DNA from: Rhizobium sp. NXC24
GTDB lineage: Bacteria; Pseudomonadota; Alphaproteobacteria; Rhizobiales; Rhizobiaceae
DNA: 64,000 nucleotides
Reading direction: 5' to 3'
NCBI RefSeq assembly: GCF_002944315.1
Contig: NZ_CP024311.1
Coordinates: 3,602,501 to 3,666,500, forward strand
Positions 20,544 to 31,785 of the stretch are shown here, one piece after another; the first letter of the stretch is position 1, and each line of letters starts with the position of its first letter. The notes below the pieces were generated by a model that was not told the DNA's origin, did not search any database, and saw only the letters and a list, made by a program, of their open reading frames with translations. A program made the position numbers and the translations under genes.

Positions 20544-21785
20544 TCAGCTCCGGTAGTCGCCATTGATGGCAACATATTCCTTGGTGAGGTCGCAGGTCCA
20601 GACCGTCGCCCGGCCATTGCCAAGCCCAAGGTCGACTTTCACAGGAATATCCTGCTGCTTCATCACGTTGGAGGCTGCTTCCTCGGAATAGGAGGCATCG
20701 CGTTCGCCATTGACGGCAACACGGACATCGCCAAACCAGATGGCGAGCCTGTCGCGGTCGGCCAATTCGCCGGCCTTGCCGACGGCCATGACGACACGGC
20801 CCCAATTGGCGTCCTCGCCGGCAGCCGCGGTCTTGACCAGCGGCGAATTGGCAATCGAGAGCGCAATGCGCTTGGCGGCGGCGTCATTCTCGGCGCCGGT
20901 CACGGTGATCTCGAGCATCTTGGTGGCGCCTTCACCGTCGCGAACGACCTGGATGGCGAGATCCTTCAAAAGCTCGTTCAGTGCCGTGCGGAAAGCGGCA
21001 AGCTTGGGATCGTCGGCGCGCTCGATCCGTGCTTGGCCGTCAGCGGCGGCAGCACCGGTGGCGAACAGCATCAGCGTGTCCGATGTCGAGGTGTCGCTGT
21101 CCACCGTCATCGAATTGAAGCTCGGATCAACACCTTCGGAAAGCAGCGTCTGCAGCGCGGCGGAGGAAATATCGGCGTCGGTGACGACGAAGGAGAGCAT
21201 CGTCGCCATGTCGGGCGCGATCATGCCGGCACCCTTGGCGATACCGTTGATGGTGACCTTGACGCCGCCGATCTCGGCACTGCGGGTTGCGACCTTCGGA
21301 TAGGTATCCGTCGTCATGATCGCTTTTGCGGCCTCGAACCAGAAATCGCTGGTCGCATCCTTCGCCATGGTGTCGAGCACGCCGGCAAATTTGGTCGCGT
21401 CCAACGGCTCGCCGATCACGCCCGTCGAGGCAAGGTAAACTTCGTTTTCGCCGCAACCGACGGCAGCGGCCGCCGACTTGGCGGTGAGTTCGGTCGCCTG
21501 ACGACCCTTGAGGCCGGTGAAAGCATTGGCATTGCCGGAATTGACGACGACGGCGCGGGCGCTGCCGTGCGGCAGGTTCGAGCGGCAGAAATCGACGGGG
21601 GCCGAAGGGCACTTAGAGCGGGTGAAGACACCCGCGACGGCAGCCGGCTTGTCGAAAACCATGAGAAGGACGTCTGTCCGGTTCTTGTATTTGATACCGG
21701 CGGATGCCGTGGTCATGCGCACGCCACGCAAGGCCGGCATGGACACGAAGGATTTGGGAGCGAGCGGAGAGACGGAACCGGACAT
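20544..21785 (-). CDS. argJ: bifunctional glutamate N-acetyltransferase / N-acetylglutamate synthase
   Basis: Carries out the first and fifth steps of arginine synthesis by moving the acetyl group from N-acetylornithine to glutamate. The 413-residue precursor self-cleaves; the cleavage and nucleophile site is in [21 protein letters not shown], where the Thr of M-A-T-M-L becomes the N-terminal catalytic residue. Other family blocks are [12 protein letters not shown] and [15 protein letters not shown]. argH lies elsewhere in this window. Likely first gene of argJ-GNAT-mutT. Confidence 0.97.
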   Translation of the reverse strand: MSGSVSPLAPKSFVSMPALRGVRMTTASAGIKYKNRTDVLLMVFDKPAAVAGVFTRSKCPSAPVDFCRSNLPHGSARAVVVNSGNANAFTGLKGRQATELTAKSAAAAVGCGENEVYLASTGVIGEPLDATKFAGVLDTMAKDATSDFWFEAAKAIMTTDTYPKVATRSAEIGGVKVTINGIAKGAGMIAPDMATMLSFVVTDADISSAALQTLLSEGVDPSFNSMTVDSDTSTSDTLMLFATGAAAADGQARIERADDPKLAAFRTALNELLKDLAIQVVRDGEGATKMLEITVTGAENDAAAKRIALSIANSPLVKTAAAGEDANWGRVVMAVGKAGELADRDRLAIWFGDVRVAVNGERDASYSEEAASNVMKQQDIPVKVDLGLGNGRATVWTCDLTKEYVAINGDYRS

Positions 21786-21802
21786 GAGACCACCTGAACG
21801 AG

Positions 21803-21842
21803 CATGATGCCGAAAAGTAGGCGGTTTTCGGATGACATCATG
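21803..21842. repeat. RIME-like palindromic element
   Basis: 40-bp imperfect palindrome: outer arms CATGATG and CATCATG, inner arms CCGAAAA and TTTTCGG around a short G-rich centre. The same plan (CATG...CCGAAAA...TTTTCGG...CATG) recurs at 46992-47034 in this window, and it matches the Rhizobium-specific intergenic mosaic elements known in this family. Confidence 0.75.
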
Positions 21843-21849
21843 TTTGATT

Positions 21850-21902
21850 CTGGAGCGGATTCAGATTTTGGGTCGATACGACCTAAAATCATCCGGCTCC
21901 AG
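21850..21902. repeat. second palindrome between argJ and the parvulin gene
   Basis: Nested inverted repeats: outer CTGGAGC (21850-21856)/GCTCCAG (21896-21902) and inner GATTTTGGGTCG (21864-21875)/CGACCTAAAATC (21879-21890) with one G-T pair. It directly follows the RIME-like element, so the two form a mosaic as is usual for these repeats. Confidence 0.7.
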
Positions 21903-21905
21903 TGA

Positions 21906-21928
21906 AAGGCCCGGAAAAACCGGGCCTT
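21906..21928 (-). terminator. terminator of the parvulin gene
   Basis: Stem AAGGCCCGG/CCGGGCCTT (21906-21914 and 21920-21928) with a five-base loop, 20 bases after the stop of the isomerase gene on the minus strand. A short T tract ends the stem. Confidence 0.7.
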
Positions 21929-21948
21929 GATGATTTGACTGCTGCGAC

Positions 21949-22851
21949 TTACTGCTGCGGCTGAGCGTCAGGGGCGACTGCGTCGTCTGCCGGCGCCTGG
22001 TCCTGCTGCTTCTGCGCATCATCATAGGCCTTGCTCAGCGCCGGGTCATTGATGACGACCTTCGATTCCTGCTTGGCCTTGTTCAGGAGCTCAAGATACT
22101 TGTCGCGCATGACGAGCTGACGAACCTGATCCTTCACTTGGTCGAACGGCGGCGGCGGAGCGACGCGCTTGTCTTCGACCTTGATGACGTGCCAGCCGAA
22201 ATCGGACTTCACCGGGGTCTTGGTGTAGGTGCCGACCGGCAGCGCGAAGGCTGCGTCTTCGAATTCCTTGACCATGCGGCCACGGGCGAAATAGCCGAGA
22301 TCGCCGCCGTCGGCCTTGTTCGGGTCGGTCGACTTTTCCTTGGCAAGTTCGGCAAAATCCTTGCCGGCGTCGAGTTCCTTGATGATTGCCTTGGCTTCAT
22401 CTTCGGTCTTCACCAGGATGTGGCGTGCGTGGACCTCTTCCTGCTTCGGCAGGGCGGCGACTTCCTTGTCGTAGCGAGCCTTGACCTCATCGTCCTTGAT
22501 CGCGTCGGCGACATGGGCCTTAAAATAGGCGTTGTGCAGCTCGCGATCGCGCAGATAGGCCATGTGCGACTGGAAGTCCGGCGTCTGGTCGAGTTTTTCG
22601 GCAGCCGCGTCCTTGGCGAGCAGCTTGACATCGATCGAAGCCGAAAGTGCCGCGACCTTCTTCTGCTCGTCGGGAAGCTGGCCAAGCTGCGGGTCGAGAT
22701 TGGCGATCGCCAGATCAAGCTCGGATTGATGGATTTCAACATCGCCGACCTTGGCGACAACTGGGTCCTTGGCATCCGCCGCAAAGACCGGCGCCTGGAA
22801 GGTAACGATTGTTGCAAAGGCAACCGCAGCAAGTTTGTTGTAACTCAGCAT
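21949..22851 (-). CDS. periplasmic peptidylprolyl isomerase, parvulin type
   Basis: 300 residues from the ATG at 22851, which has GAAAGG 7 bases upstream. MLSYNKLAAVAFATIVTFQAPVFAADA is a Sec signal peptide cut after VFA. A SurA-like N-terminal helical domain (VGDVEIHQSELDLAIANLDPQ) precedes a rotamase domain at about 145-240 (VHARHILVKTEDEAKAII, DLGYFARGRMVKEFEDAAFALPVGTYTKTPVKSDFGWHVIKVEDKR, listed here as separate blocks). It probably folds outer-membrane or exported proteins. The Gln/Ala-rich tail is disordered. Divergent from secA, a natural functional pairing. Confidence 0.93.
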   Translation of the reverse strand: MLSYNKLAAVAFATIVTFQAPVFAADAKDPVVAKVGDVEIHQSELDLAIANLDPQLGQLPDEQKKVAALSASIDVKLLAKDAAAEKLDQTPDFQSHMAYLRDRELHNAYFKAHVADAIKDDEVKARYDKEVAALPKQEEVHARHILVKTEDEAKAIIKELDAGKDFAELAKEKSTDPNKADGGDLGYFARGRMVKEFEDAAFALPVGTYTKTPVKSDFGWHVIKVEDKRVAPPPPFDQVKDQVRQLVMRDKYLELLNKAKQESKVVINDPALSKAYDDAQKQQDQAPADDAVAPDAQPQQ

Positions 22852-23021
22852 AAAATAACCTTTCGGTGGTCTTGACCGGCTCACAGTAATGAATCCGGTA
22901 GGAAAAGCCTTCAGCAGGAGAATGTGGCCTTTCTGTATCGGCCAATTCCCGTTGACATCAATCGACCCCCCTCTTATCTGTCACGCAACCTCGCGTCCAG
23001 AACAGTTTCCGGGCGTTTTGT

Positions 23022-23029
23022 GCTATACT
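23022..23029 (+). promoter_or_regulatory. putative extended -10 promoter element of secA
   Basis: TGCTATACT contains TATACT (23024-23029) with the TG dinucleotide of an extended -10, about 67 bases before the secA start. No good -35 is seen at 17 bases (AACAGT), which fits the extended type. Confidence 0.45.
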
Positions 23030-23095
23030 CCCGATTTTTTCAGGGACGGATGAAGCAGAAAACGACAGGATGAAATCTCAGAAAGGACCAGTCAT

Positions 23096-25816
<2,721 letters not shown>

Positions 25817-25842
25817 GATTTCGCAATCTCTCGGCAATGATC

Positions 25843-25870
25843 AAAATGCCGCCTTCGGGCGGCATTTTTT
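25843..25870. terminator. intrinsic terminator after secA, bidirectional
   Basis: ATGCCGCC-TTCG-GGCGGCAT stem-loop (25846-25865) with a stable TTCG loop, a T-run after it and A-run before it, so it can also stop the LysR gene that converges from the right. The same stem is repeated at 27173-27192. Confidence 0.9.
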
Positions 25871-25902
25871 ATGCGCGATTTTTGCCTGATGCGCAGAGAT
25901 CG

Positions 25903-26796
25903 CTATTTTGCAGATGCGCCAAAGCGTTTCAGCAGGAAATCGATCATGCTGCGCAGTTTCGCGGTGGGCCGACGGTCCAGCGCATAGAGCATGTACATCG
26001 GCGAAGCGATGGGCGTCCATTCGGGCAGAACCTGCACAAGGCGACCTCTAGCAAGATCATCGGCGAGCATGACTTCCGGCTGCAGGACGATACCCGCGCC
26101 ATTCAAGGCCGCGACTCGCAGCGCATCGCCATTGTCGGCGGATAATCGTCCTCTCACATCCGGCCGCCATTCGCCATCCGGACCGAACAAATACCATTGG
26201 TCGCGCCGGCGCCAATAGGAGAGGCCGAGGCAGTCATGCGAGGATAGATCCCTGGGGTGCATCGGCCTCCCCCGCCGCTCCAGATAGGCGGCAGATGCAG
26301 CCATTATTCTTCGATAGGGCTGCAGAGGGCGCGCCACCAGATCAGCCTCGGCGACCTCGCCGATCCGAATTCCGAGTTCGCACCCTTCTCGCGACAGGTC
26401 CGGCACCCCATTGTCCAGCACGACGTCCACGCTCACTGCCGGATACATGGCGAGATAATCGGAAAGTGCCGGCATCAGGCGATGACTTCCGAATGTGACG
26501 GGAGAGACGATGCGCAGGAGGCCACGAGGCTCGGCCTGCAGCTCGCTCGCGCTTGCGTCAGCCAGTTGCACATCGGCCAACACCTGCTTGCAGCGTTCGT
26601 AATAGAGACGGCCGATTTCGGTTAGCTGCTGGCGGCGGGTGGTTCGATGCAGTAGGCGGGCTCCCAGGCGCTCCTCTATGGCCCGCACCTGCTTGCCCGC
26701 CATGGTGGGGGTCACTCCGGCAGCGTCGGCGGCGGCGCTAAAGCTGCCGTGTTCGACCACCCGCACAAACATCGTCATGGCGGATAATTTGTCCAT
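25903..26796 (-). CDS. LysR family transcriptional regulator
   Basis: 297 residues. N-terminal winged helix (MDKLSAMTMFVRVVEHGSFSAAADAAGVTPTMAGKQVRAIEERLGARLLHRTTRR; quoted in parts: MDKLSAMTMFVRVVEHG and TPTMAGKQVRAIEERLG) and a C-terminal substrate-binding domain. Of the subgroup that often controls a neighbouring divergent gene; here that is the tautomerase gene, 124 bases away. Effector unknown. Confidence 0.92.
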   Translation of the reverse strand: MDKLSAMTMFVRVVEHGSFSAAADAAGVTPTMAGKQVRAIEERLGARLLHRTTRRQQLTEIGRLYYERCKQVLADVQLADASASELQAEPRGLLRIVSPVTFGSHRLMPALSDYLAMYPAVSVDVVLDNGVPDLSREGCELGIRIGEVAEADLVARPLQPYRRIMAASAAYLERRGRPMHPRDLSSHDCLGLSYWRRRDQWYLFGPDGEWRPDVRGRLSADNGDALRVAALNGAGIVLQPEVMLADDLARGRLVQVLPEWTPIASPMYMLYALDRRPTAKLRSMIDFLLKRFGASAK

Positions 26797-26820
26797 ATTA
26801 TAAACCTGCCGGTTCTAAAT
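26797..26820. promoter_or_regulatory. candidate LysR operator
   Basis: ATTATAAACC-TGCC-GGTTCTAAAT (26797-26820) is an imperfect palindrome with core AACC-N4-GGTT, immediately before the LysR start codon in the divergent region. It fits an autoregulatory site, but no second copy is seen near the tautomerase gene. Confidence 0.4.
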
Positions 26821-26920
26821 GAATGAACGTAGAGCATGTTTATCCGGGCGAAGCTAGCGGCCATAGTTCCTTTGCCTCAGCCATCTCAATTCGAGAGGGC
26901 AGCGAAACAGGAGCTTTCCA

Positions 26921-27130
26921 ATGCCAACAATTCACCTCGAAATGCATCCAGGTCGAACCCTCGAACAAAAGCGCGATTTCGTCCGCAAGGTCACTCAGGT
27001 TACCGCTGAGACGCTTGCCTGCCCGACGGATAGCGTGGACGTGTTGATCAGCGAGATTTCTCGCGAACACTGGGCCAAGGGCGGCCAACTCGTATCGGAT
27101 AAGGGCGCGCCTCAGACAGTCGCACGATGA
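26921..27130 (+). CDS. tautomerase family protein (4-oxalocrotonate tautomerase-like)
   Basis: 69 residues. After Met removal the protein starts with Pro, the catalytic base of this superfamily (MPTIHLEMHPGRT), followed by the typical helix EQKRDFVRKVTQVTAETL and VDVLISEISREHWAKGG. AGGAG lies 7 bases upstream. It interconverts keto and enol forms of small unsaturated acids; the substrate is unknown. Divergent from the LysR gene. Confidence 0.88.
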   Translation: MPTIHLEMHPGRTLEQKRDFVRKVTQVTAETLACPTDSVDVLISEISREHWAKGGQLVSDKGAPQTVAR

Positions 27131-27172
27131 CGCGGCTCCAAGGCTTCGCATTCCTTCCTATCGATCCACAAG

Positions 27173-27196
27173 ATGCCGCCTTCGGGCGGCATTTTT
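27173..27196 (+). terminator. terminator of the tautomerase gene
   Basis: ATGCCGCC-TTCG-GGCGGCAT (27173-27192) followed by four T. Identical stem and loop to the secA terminator. Confidence 0.85.
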
Positions 27197-27314
27197 GTTG
27201 ATCAGCCGTCCCTGCCACTGGCCATTTTTCGTTTACGCGGGGAACCGATTTTTAACCCCCCTCTGCGAAAACTATCGCTAGGTTAGTTGATGTTTTAAGT
27301 ATTGCGTATCGATC

Positions 27315-28730
27315 ATGGCGGTGTTTCAAACAGCAGAAAAAATGCTGCCGTCCGGGCTGCGGACCGTGCTGTCGCCATATCTGCGCAAACTCGCCTCCCT
27401 CTTCACCGGTAAGGACGAAAAGGCCGTCTCGCAGCGCATGGCGCTGGTCGCTTTCGCCATCCGCATCGCCGGCGCCGGCCTTGCCTTCGTTTCACAGATT
27501 GCTCTGGCCCGGATGATGGGCCGCTTCGAATATGGCGTCTTCGTCTTCGTCTGGGTGCTGATGATCCTGTTTGGCAATCTCGCCTGCCTCGGTTTCCCGA
27601 CCGCCATCATCCGCTTCCTGCCGCAATATGATGCGAGCGGCGATCACGATGCCATTCGCGGTGTGACCGCCACGGCGCGCCGTTTCGTCTTGGGGGTTGC
27701 CGGCGGCTTGGCGCTGATCGGCATGGCGGCGCTCTATGCCTTCAGCGGCTTGGTCGAAAACTATTACGTCATGCCGATCTTTCTCGGACTGATCGCCGTG
27801 CCGATGATCGCGCTTGGCGATGTGCTGGACGGAACGGCGCGCGCCAACCACTGGCCGGTCATGGCGCTGAGCCCGACCTTCCTCATCCGCCCGACGCTGA
27901 TCCTGCTGTTCATGTTGGCCGCCATCCTTTCCGGCGCGGCCCATAGTGCAGTGACGGCGATGGCGGCTGCCCTTGCCGCCGCTTTCGTCACCGTCTGCTG
28001 CCAATATCTCGCCGTCACCTTCCGGCTGCGCCGCCACTATCCCGACGGTCCGAAAAAGGTCGAATTCCACACCTGGCTTGCCGTCGCTTTTCCGGTCTTT
28101 CTGGTTGAGGGTGTCGGCTATCTCCTGACCAATTCCGATGTCGTCGTAGTCGGCATTTTCCTCGACCCCGCCGAGGTCGCCGTCTATTTCGCCGCTGCCA
28201 AGATCATGGCGCTGGTGCATTTCGTCTATTTCGCCGTCAAAGCCGCCATCGGCCCGCGTTTTGCCGCCATCATTGCCGAAAACGACCCGGCAAAACTCGC
28301 AGCCTTCGCCACGGAGGCCGCGCGCTGGACCTTCTTCCCGGCCCTTGCCGTCGGTCTTGGCGTATTCGCGGCCGGGCAATTTTTGCTCTCGCTCTTTGGC
28401 GCGTCCTTTACCGAAGGCCAGGTGGTCATCGCTATCCTGCTTGCCGGCGTTCTCGCCAAGGCGCTCGTCGGCCCGGCCGAGGTGCTGCTGCTGATGGCGG
28501 ATCGGCAAATGCTCTGCGTCTATCTCTATGCCGCTGCGCTGATCGCCAATATCGGCCTCAACGTCGCGCTCATTCCGTATTTCGGCATCGAAGGCGCGGC
28601 CATTGCTGCGGCAAGCGCCATGACGATCGAGGCCGCGTTGCTGCATATCGCCGTCCGCCGCGCGTTCGGCATCGTGCTCTTCGCCCTTGTCCGTCGGCCG
28701 ACGACGACAGCAACGAGGGGGGCACTCTGA
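27315..28730 (+). CDS. polysaccharide flippase-like membrane protein (MOP/Wzx superfamily)
   Basis: 471 residues, mostly hydrophobic, consistent with 12-14 helices. The block AFAIRIAGAGLAFVSQIALARMMGRFEYGVF is the characteristic first helix of lipid-linked oligosaccharide flippases of the Polysacc_synt / MATE-like superfamily. These move lipid-linked sugar units across the inner membrane. It ends 2 bases before the start of the acetyltransferase gene, so the two are translationally coupled. No glycosyltransferase or polymerase gene is near, and the carbohydrate is unknown. Confidence 0.85.
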   Translation: MAVFQTAEKMLPSGLRTVLSPYLRKLASLFTGKDEKAVSQRMALVAFAIRIAGAGLAFVSQIALARMMGRFEYGVFVFVWVLMILFGNLACLGFPTAIIRFLPQYDASGDHDAIRGVTATARRFVLGVAGGLALIGMAALYAFSGLVENYYVMPIFLGLIAVPMIALGDVLDGTARANHWPVMALSPTFLIRPTLILLFMLAAILSGAAHSAVTAMAAALAAAFVTVCCQYLAVTFRLRRHYPDGPKKVEFHTWLAVAFPVFLVEGVGYLLTNSDVVVVGIFLDPAEVAVYFAAAKIMALVHFVYFAVKAAIGPRFAAIIAENDPAKLAAFATEAARWTFFPALAVGLGVFAAGQFLLSLFGASFTEGQVVIAILLAGVLAKALVGPAEVLLLMADRQMLCVYLYAAALIANIGLNVALIPYFGIEGAAIAAASAMTIEAALLHIAVRRAFGIVLFALVRRPTTTATRGAL

Positions 28731-28732
28731 CC

Positions 28733-30004
28733 ATGGCGCGCCCTCCTTTTACCGAAAGCACCGACAGCCAAGTGAACGCTCTGACGCACACGCTCGCAGC
28801 GCTGCATTTCGATCCACCCAAGGCCGAGGCGCGCGTCGAGGTCGGCCGGCCTGGCCGCGATCTCAGCCTTTATCCAGGCAAGCTCGGCTACGAGCTGCAG
28901 GACGAACTGGACTTTCTCTCCAATCGCGCTATGGAGCCGAATGTCTTCTTCTCCGGTCGCTTCCTGGCGCCTGCCATGCCGCGCCTGGAGGACCGGCAGA
29001 TCCGCCTCGCCCTGATGCGTGACGACAACGGCTCCCGCAGCCGCATGCGCCTCTTGATGCCCTTTACCGTCGACAAGCCGGGTTTTGCGATCGGTCCTTC
29101 GATCATCCGCGTCTGGTCGAATTCCTTCGGTCCGCTCGGCACGCCGCTGGTGGACGCCGAAGAGGCCGGCGAGACGCTCGACAATCTCTTCGAGGCGCTG
29201 ACCCGGCGCGAACTGCACCTGCCGACCACGCTGGTGCTGCCGGATATCCGATTGAACGGCCGTTTCGCCCAGATGGCAAAGGCAGTCGCCATCGGCCGCA
29301 ACCTGCCCCTCACCGTCGCCAATCCCTATCAGCGGCCAATGCTTGACAGCAGCGAGGATGCGCTCGCCTATCTGAAGCGAACGATCTCGAACTCGCATCT
29401 GCGCGAAATGCGCCGCCAATGGCGCCTTTTGGAAAATCAGGGCGATGTCGTCTATAGCGTTGCCCGCCAGCCTCGCGACATTCATGTGCGCATGGAAGAA
29501 TTTCTGGCCTTGGAAGCGAGCGGCTGGAAGGGCAAGAAGCGCAGCGCCTTGGTCACGGACCGTCACCATGCTGCCTTCGCCCGCGAAGCCATCTCCAATC
29601 TCGCTGCCGTTGACGCCGTGCGCATACACACCATCGACCTCAACGGCCGGGCAATCGCCTCGATGATCGTGCTGATAATGGGCGGCGAGGCCTATACCTG
29701 GAAGACCGCCTATAACGAGGATTACGCCCGCTATTCGCCTGGCAAATTGCTGATGGGCGAGCTGACCGAATGGCATCTCGACGACGCCAATATTGTCCGC
29801 TCCGATTCCTGCGCCGTGCCGGATCATCCGATCATGAGCCGCTTCTGGCAGGAGCGCGAAGACATGGGCACGCTGATCATCGGCCTGACGCAGAACGGCG
29901 ACCGCGACGTCCGGCAGGTGGCAGCGCAACTGCATATGTACCGCAGCACCCGCAACATGGCGAAACTGCTGCGCGAGAAGATATTGTCGCTGACGAAGCG
30001 CTAG
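28733..30004 (+). CDS. GNAT family acetyltransferase, BioF2/FemAB-like
   Basis: 423 residues. The C-terminal region at about 200-370 (YLKRTISNSHLREMRRQWRLL, LEASGWKGKKRSALV, AYTWKTAYNEDYARYSPGKLL) is the Acetyltransf_6 domain, common in polysaccharide operons. The WKTAYNEDYARYSPG sequence is its acyl-CoA binding signature. The N-terminal 190 residues are not clearly assignable. Translationally coupled to the flippase gene; probably acylates the exported sugar or its lipid-linked precursor, which is inference. Confidence 0.85.
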   Translation: MARPPFTESTDSQVNALTHTLAALHFDPPKAEARVEVGRPGRDLSLYPGKLGYELQDELDFLSNRAMEPNVFFSGRFLAPAMPRLEDRQIRLALMRDDNGSRSRMRLLMPFTVDKPGFAIGPSIIRVWSNSFGPLGTPLVDAEEAGETLDNLFEALTRRELHLPTTLVLPDIRLNGRFAQMAKAVAIGRNLPLTVANPYQRPMLDSSEDALAYLKRTISNSHLREMRRQWRLLENQGDVVYSVARQPRDIHVRMEEFLALEASGWKGKKRSALVTDRHHAAFAREAISNLAAVDAVRIHTIDLNGRAIASMIVLIMGGEAYTWKTAYNEDYARYSPGKLLMGELTEWHLDDANIVRSDSCAVPDHPIMSRFWQEREDMGTLIIGLTQNGDRDVRQVAAQLHMYRSTRNMAKLLREKILSLTKR

Positions 30005-30033
30005 AGCCCTTATAGTCTCCGTAGCGCGGCGCT

Positions 30034-31680
30034 CTATTCTTTCGAGTCCAGAGTCTCGGCCACCGCGCGGTCGCGCAGCAATCTGCGGATGACCTTGCCC
30101 GATGTCGTCAGCGGCAGGGCGTCGACAAACTCGATCTCGCGTGGATATTCATGCATGGAAAGCCGCGTTTTCACCCAATCGCGGATTTCAGCCGCCAGCG
30201 CCTCGCTCGGCTCGAAGCCGGGCACAAGAACCACATAGGCCTTGACGATCTCCGTGCGCACCGCATCCGGCTTGCCGACGGCGGCGGCGAGTTGCACGGC
30301 CAGATGACCGCCGAGACAGTCCTCGATTTCGCTCGGGCCGATGCGATAGCCCGAGGAGGTGATGACATCGTCATCGCGGCCGATAAAGGAAATATAGCCA
30401 TCCGCATTCTGCCGGCCGAGATCGCCGGTCAGCAGCCAGTCGCCGGCGAATTTCGCCTCCGTCGCCTTTTCGTCCTGCCAATAGCCGAGAAACATCACCG
30501 GATCGGGCCGTCGAATGGCGATCTGCCCGCTCTCGCCGACCGGCATCTCCCTGCCATCCGCATCGACGATCGCTACGCGATGGCCGGGCACCGGCTTACC
30601 GGTCGACCCGCCACGGCTCACGCCGAAGGCAGCGCTGGAGGACAGAACGAAATTGCACTCGGTCTGGCCGAAGAATTCGTTGACGGTGACCCCGAGGGCG
30701 GACCGCGCCCATTCATAGGTCTCCCGCCCGAGCGCCTCGCCGGCCGAGCCGATGGTGCGCAGCTTGAGATCATAAAGCGCCCGGGGATTGCTGACCGATT
30801 TCAGCAGCCGCAGTGCCGTCGGCGGAATGAAGGCATTGCGCACGCCCATCTCGGCCATGATGCGGAAAGCCATATGCGCGTCGAACTTCTGCGCAGGCGA
30901 GGAGACGACGGGCACGCCGAGCATCAGGCTCGGCAGCAGCGCGTTCAGCAGCCCGCCCGCCCAGGCCCAATCCGACGGCGTCCAGAGCTTGTCGCCCGCC
31001 TGTGGAAAACCTTCATGGGCGAACTGCATGCCGGGAATATGCCCCGGCAAAACGCGATGGCCGTGCAGCGCCCCCTTCGGCGGCCCGGTGGTACCCGAGG
31101 TGAAAATCATCAGCGCCGGATCGTCCGGCCCGGTATCGGCCACTTCGAAAAGCGGCGGATGGGCGGCGACCAGCTCGGCAAAACCGGCGACACCCTCCTC
31201 GCCGCCATCGATGCTGATCACATGCGCGAGATCCGGCAGGCGATCCCGGATCGGCCGCAGCCGTGAAAGACCGAACTGATTGGTAACGATCGCCGAGGTG
31301 CCCGAAATCGCCAGCCGGTATTCCAATGCCTCAGCGCCGAACAGCAGCGCCAGCGGCAGGGCAATCGCTCCCATCTTGTAGATAGCGACATGCGCGATGA
31401 CGGTCTCGAAACTCTGCGGCAAAAGCAGCGCCACCCGATCGCCCGGCCGCACGCCGAGCGCCGTCAACGCATTGGCAAAAGCGGCGGAACGATCCCGCAG
31501 CGCACCATAGGTCATCGCCAGATGATTTCCGTCCGGGCTGAAATGCTCAAGGCAGACCCGGTCCGGCTCCCGCTCGGCCCAATCGTCGCAGACCGCGCGT
31601 CCGATGTTGAATTTCGCCGGAATCTCCCAGAGAAAATCGCGATAAAGGACTTCATAAGTGTCGCGCGGGGGCAGTTTCAT
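30034..31680 (-). CDS. acyl-CoA synthetase (AMP-binding enzyme)
   Basis: 548 residues from the ATG at 31680. It activates a carboxylic acid as acyl-AMP and then acyl-CoA. The AMP-binding signature is LMIFTSGTTGPPKGALHGH, the hinge motif is LLTGDLGRQNADGYISFIGRDDD and the C-terminal catalytic Lys is in LTTSGKVIRRLL. The start segment RDTYEVLYRDFLWEIPAKFNIGRAVCDDW resembles medium-chain/acetoacetyl-like synthetases (AcsA group). The substrate cannot be told from the sequence. Stands alone, converging on the acetyltransferase gene. Confidence 0.92.
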   Translation of the reverse strand: MKLPPRDTYEVLYRDFLWEIPAKFNIGRAVCDDWAEREPDRVCLEHFSPDGNHLAMTYGALRDRSAAFANALTALGVRPGDRVALLLPQSFETVIAHVAIYKMGAIALPLALLFGAEALEYRLAISGTSAIVTNQFGLSRLRPIRDRLPDLAHVISIDGGEEGVAGFAELVAAHPPLFEVADTGPDDPALMIFTSGTTGPPKGALHGHRVLPGHIPGMQFAHEGFPQAGDKLWTPSDWAWAGGLLNALLPSLMLGVPVVSSPAQKFDAHMAFRIMAEMGVRNAFIPPTALRLLKSVSNPRALYDLKLRTIGSAGEALGRETYEWARSALGVTVNEFFGQTECNFVLSSSAAFGVSRGGSTGKPVPGHRVAIVDADGREMPVGESGQIAIRRPDPVMFLGYWQDEKATEAKFAGDWLLTGDLGRQNADGYISFIGRDDDVITSSGYRIGPSEIEDCLGGHLAVQLAAAVGKPDAVRTEIVKAYVVLVPGFEPSEALAAEIRDWVKTRLSMHEYPREIEFVDALPLTTSGKVIRRLLRDRAVAETLDSKE

Positions 31681-31785
31681 ACTAAAAATCCAGGAAAAAT
31701 GCTGCGGTGCAGCTAACACCTGTCGCCCCCGGGATTCAAGGAAACATTTAAGTTGCGGCTACTCGCCCTCTCTGGCCGCAAGTAT

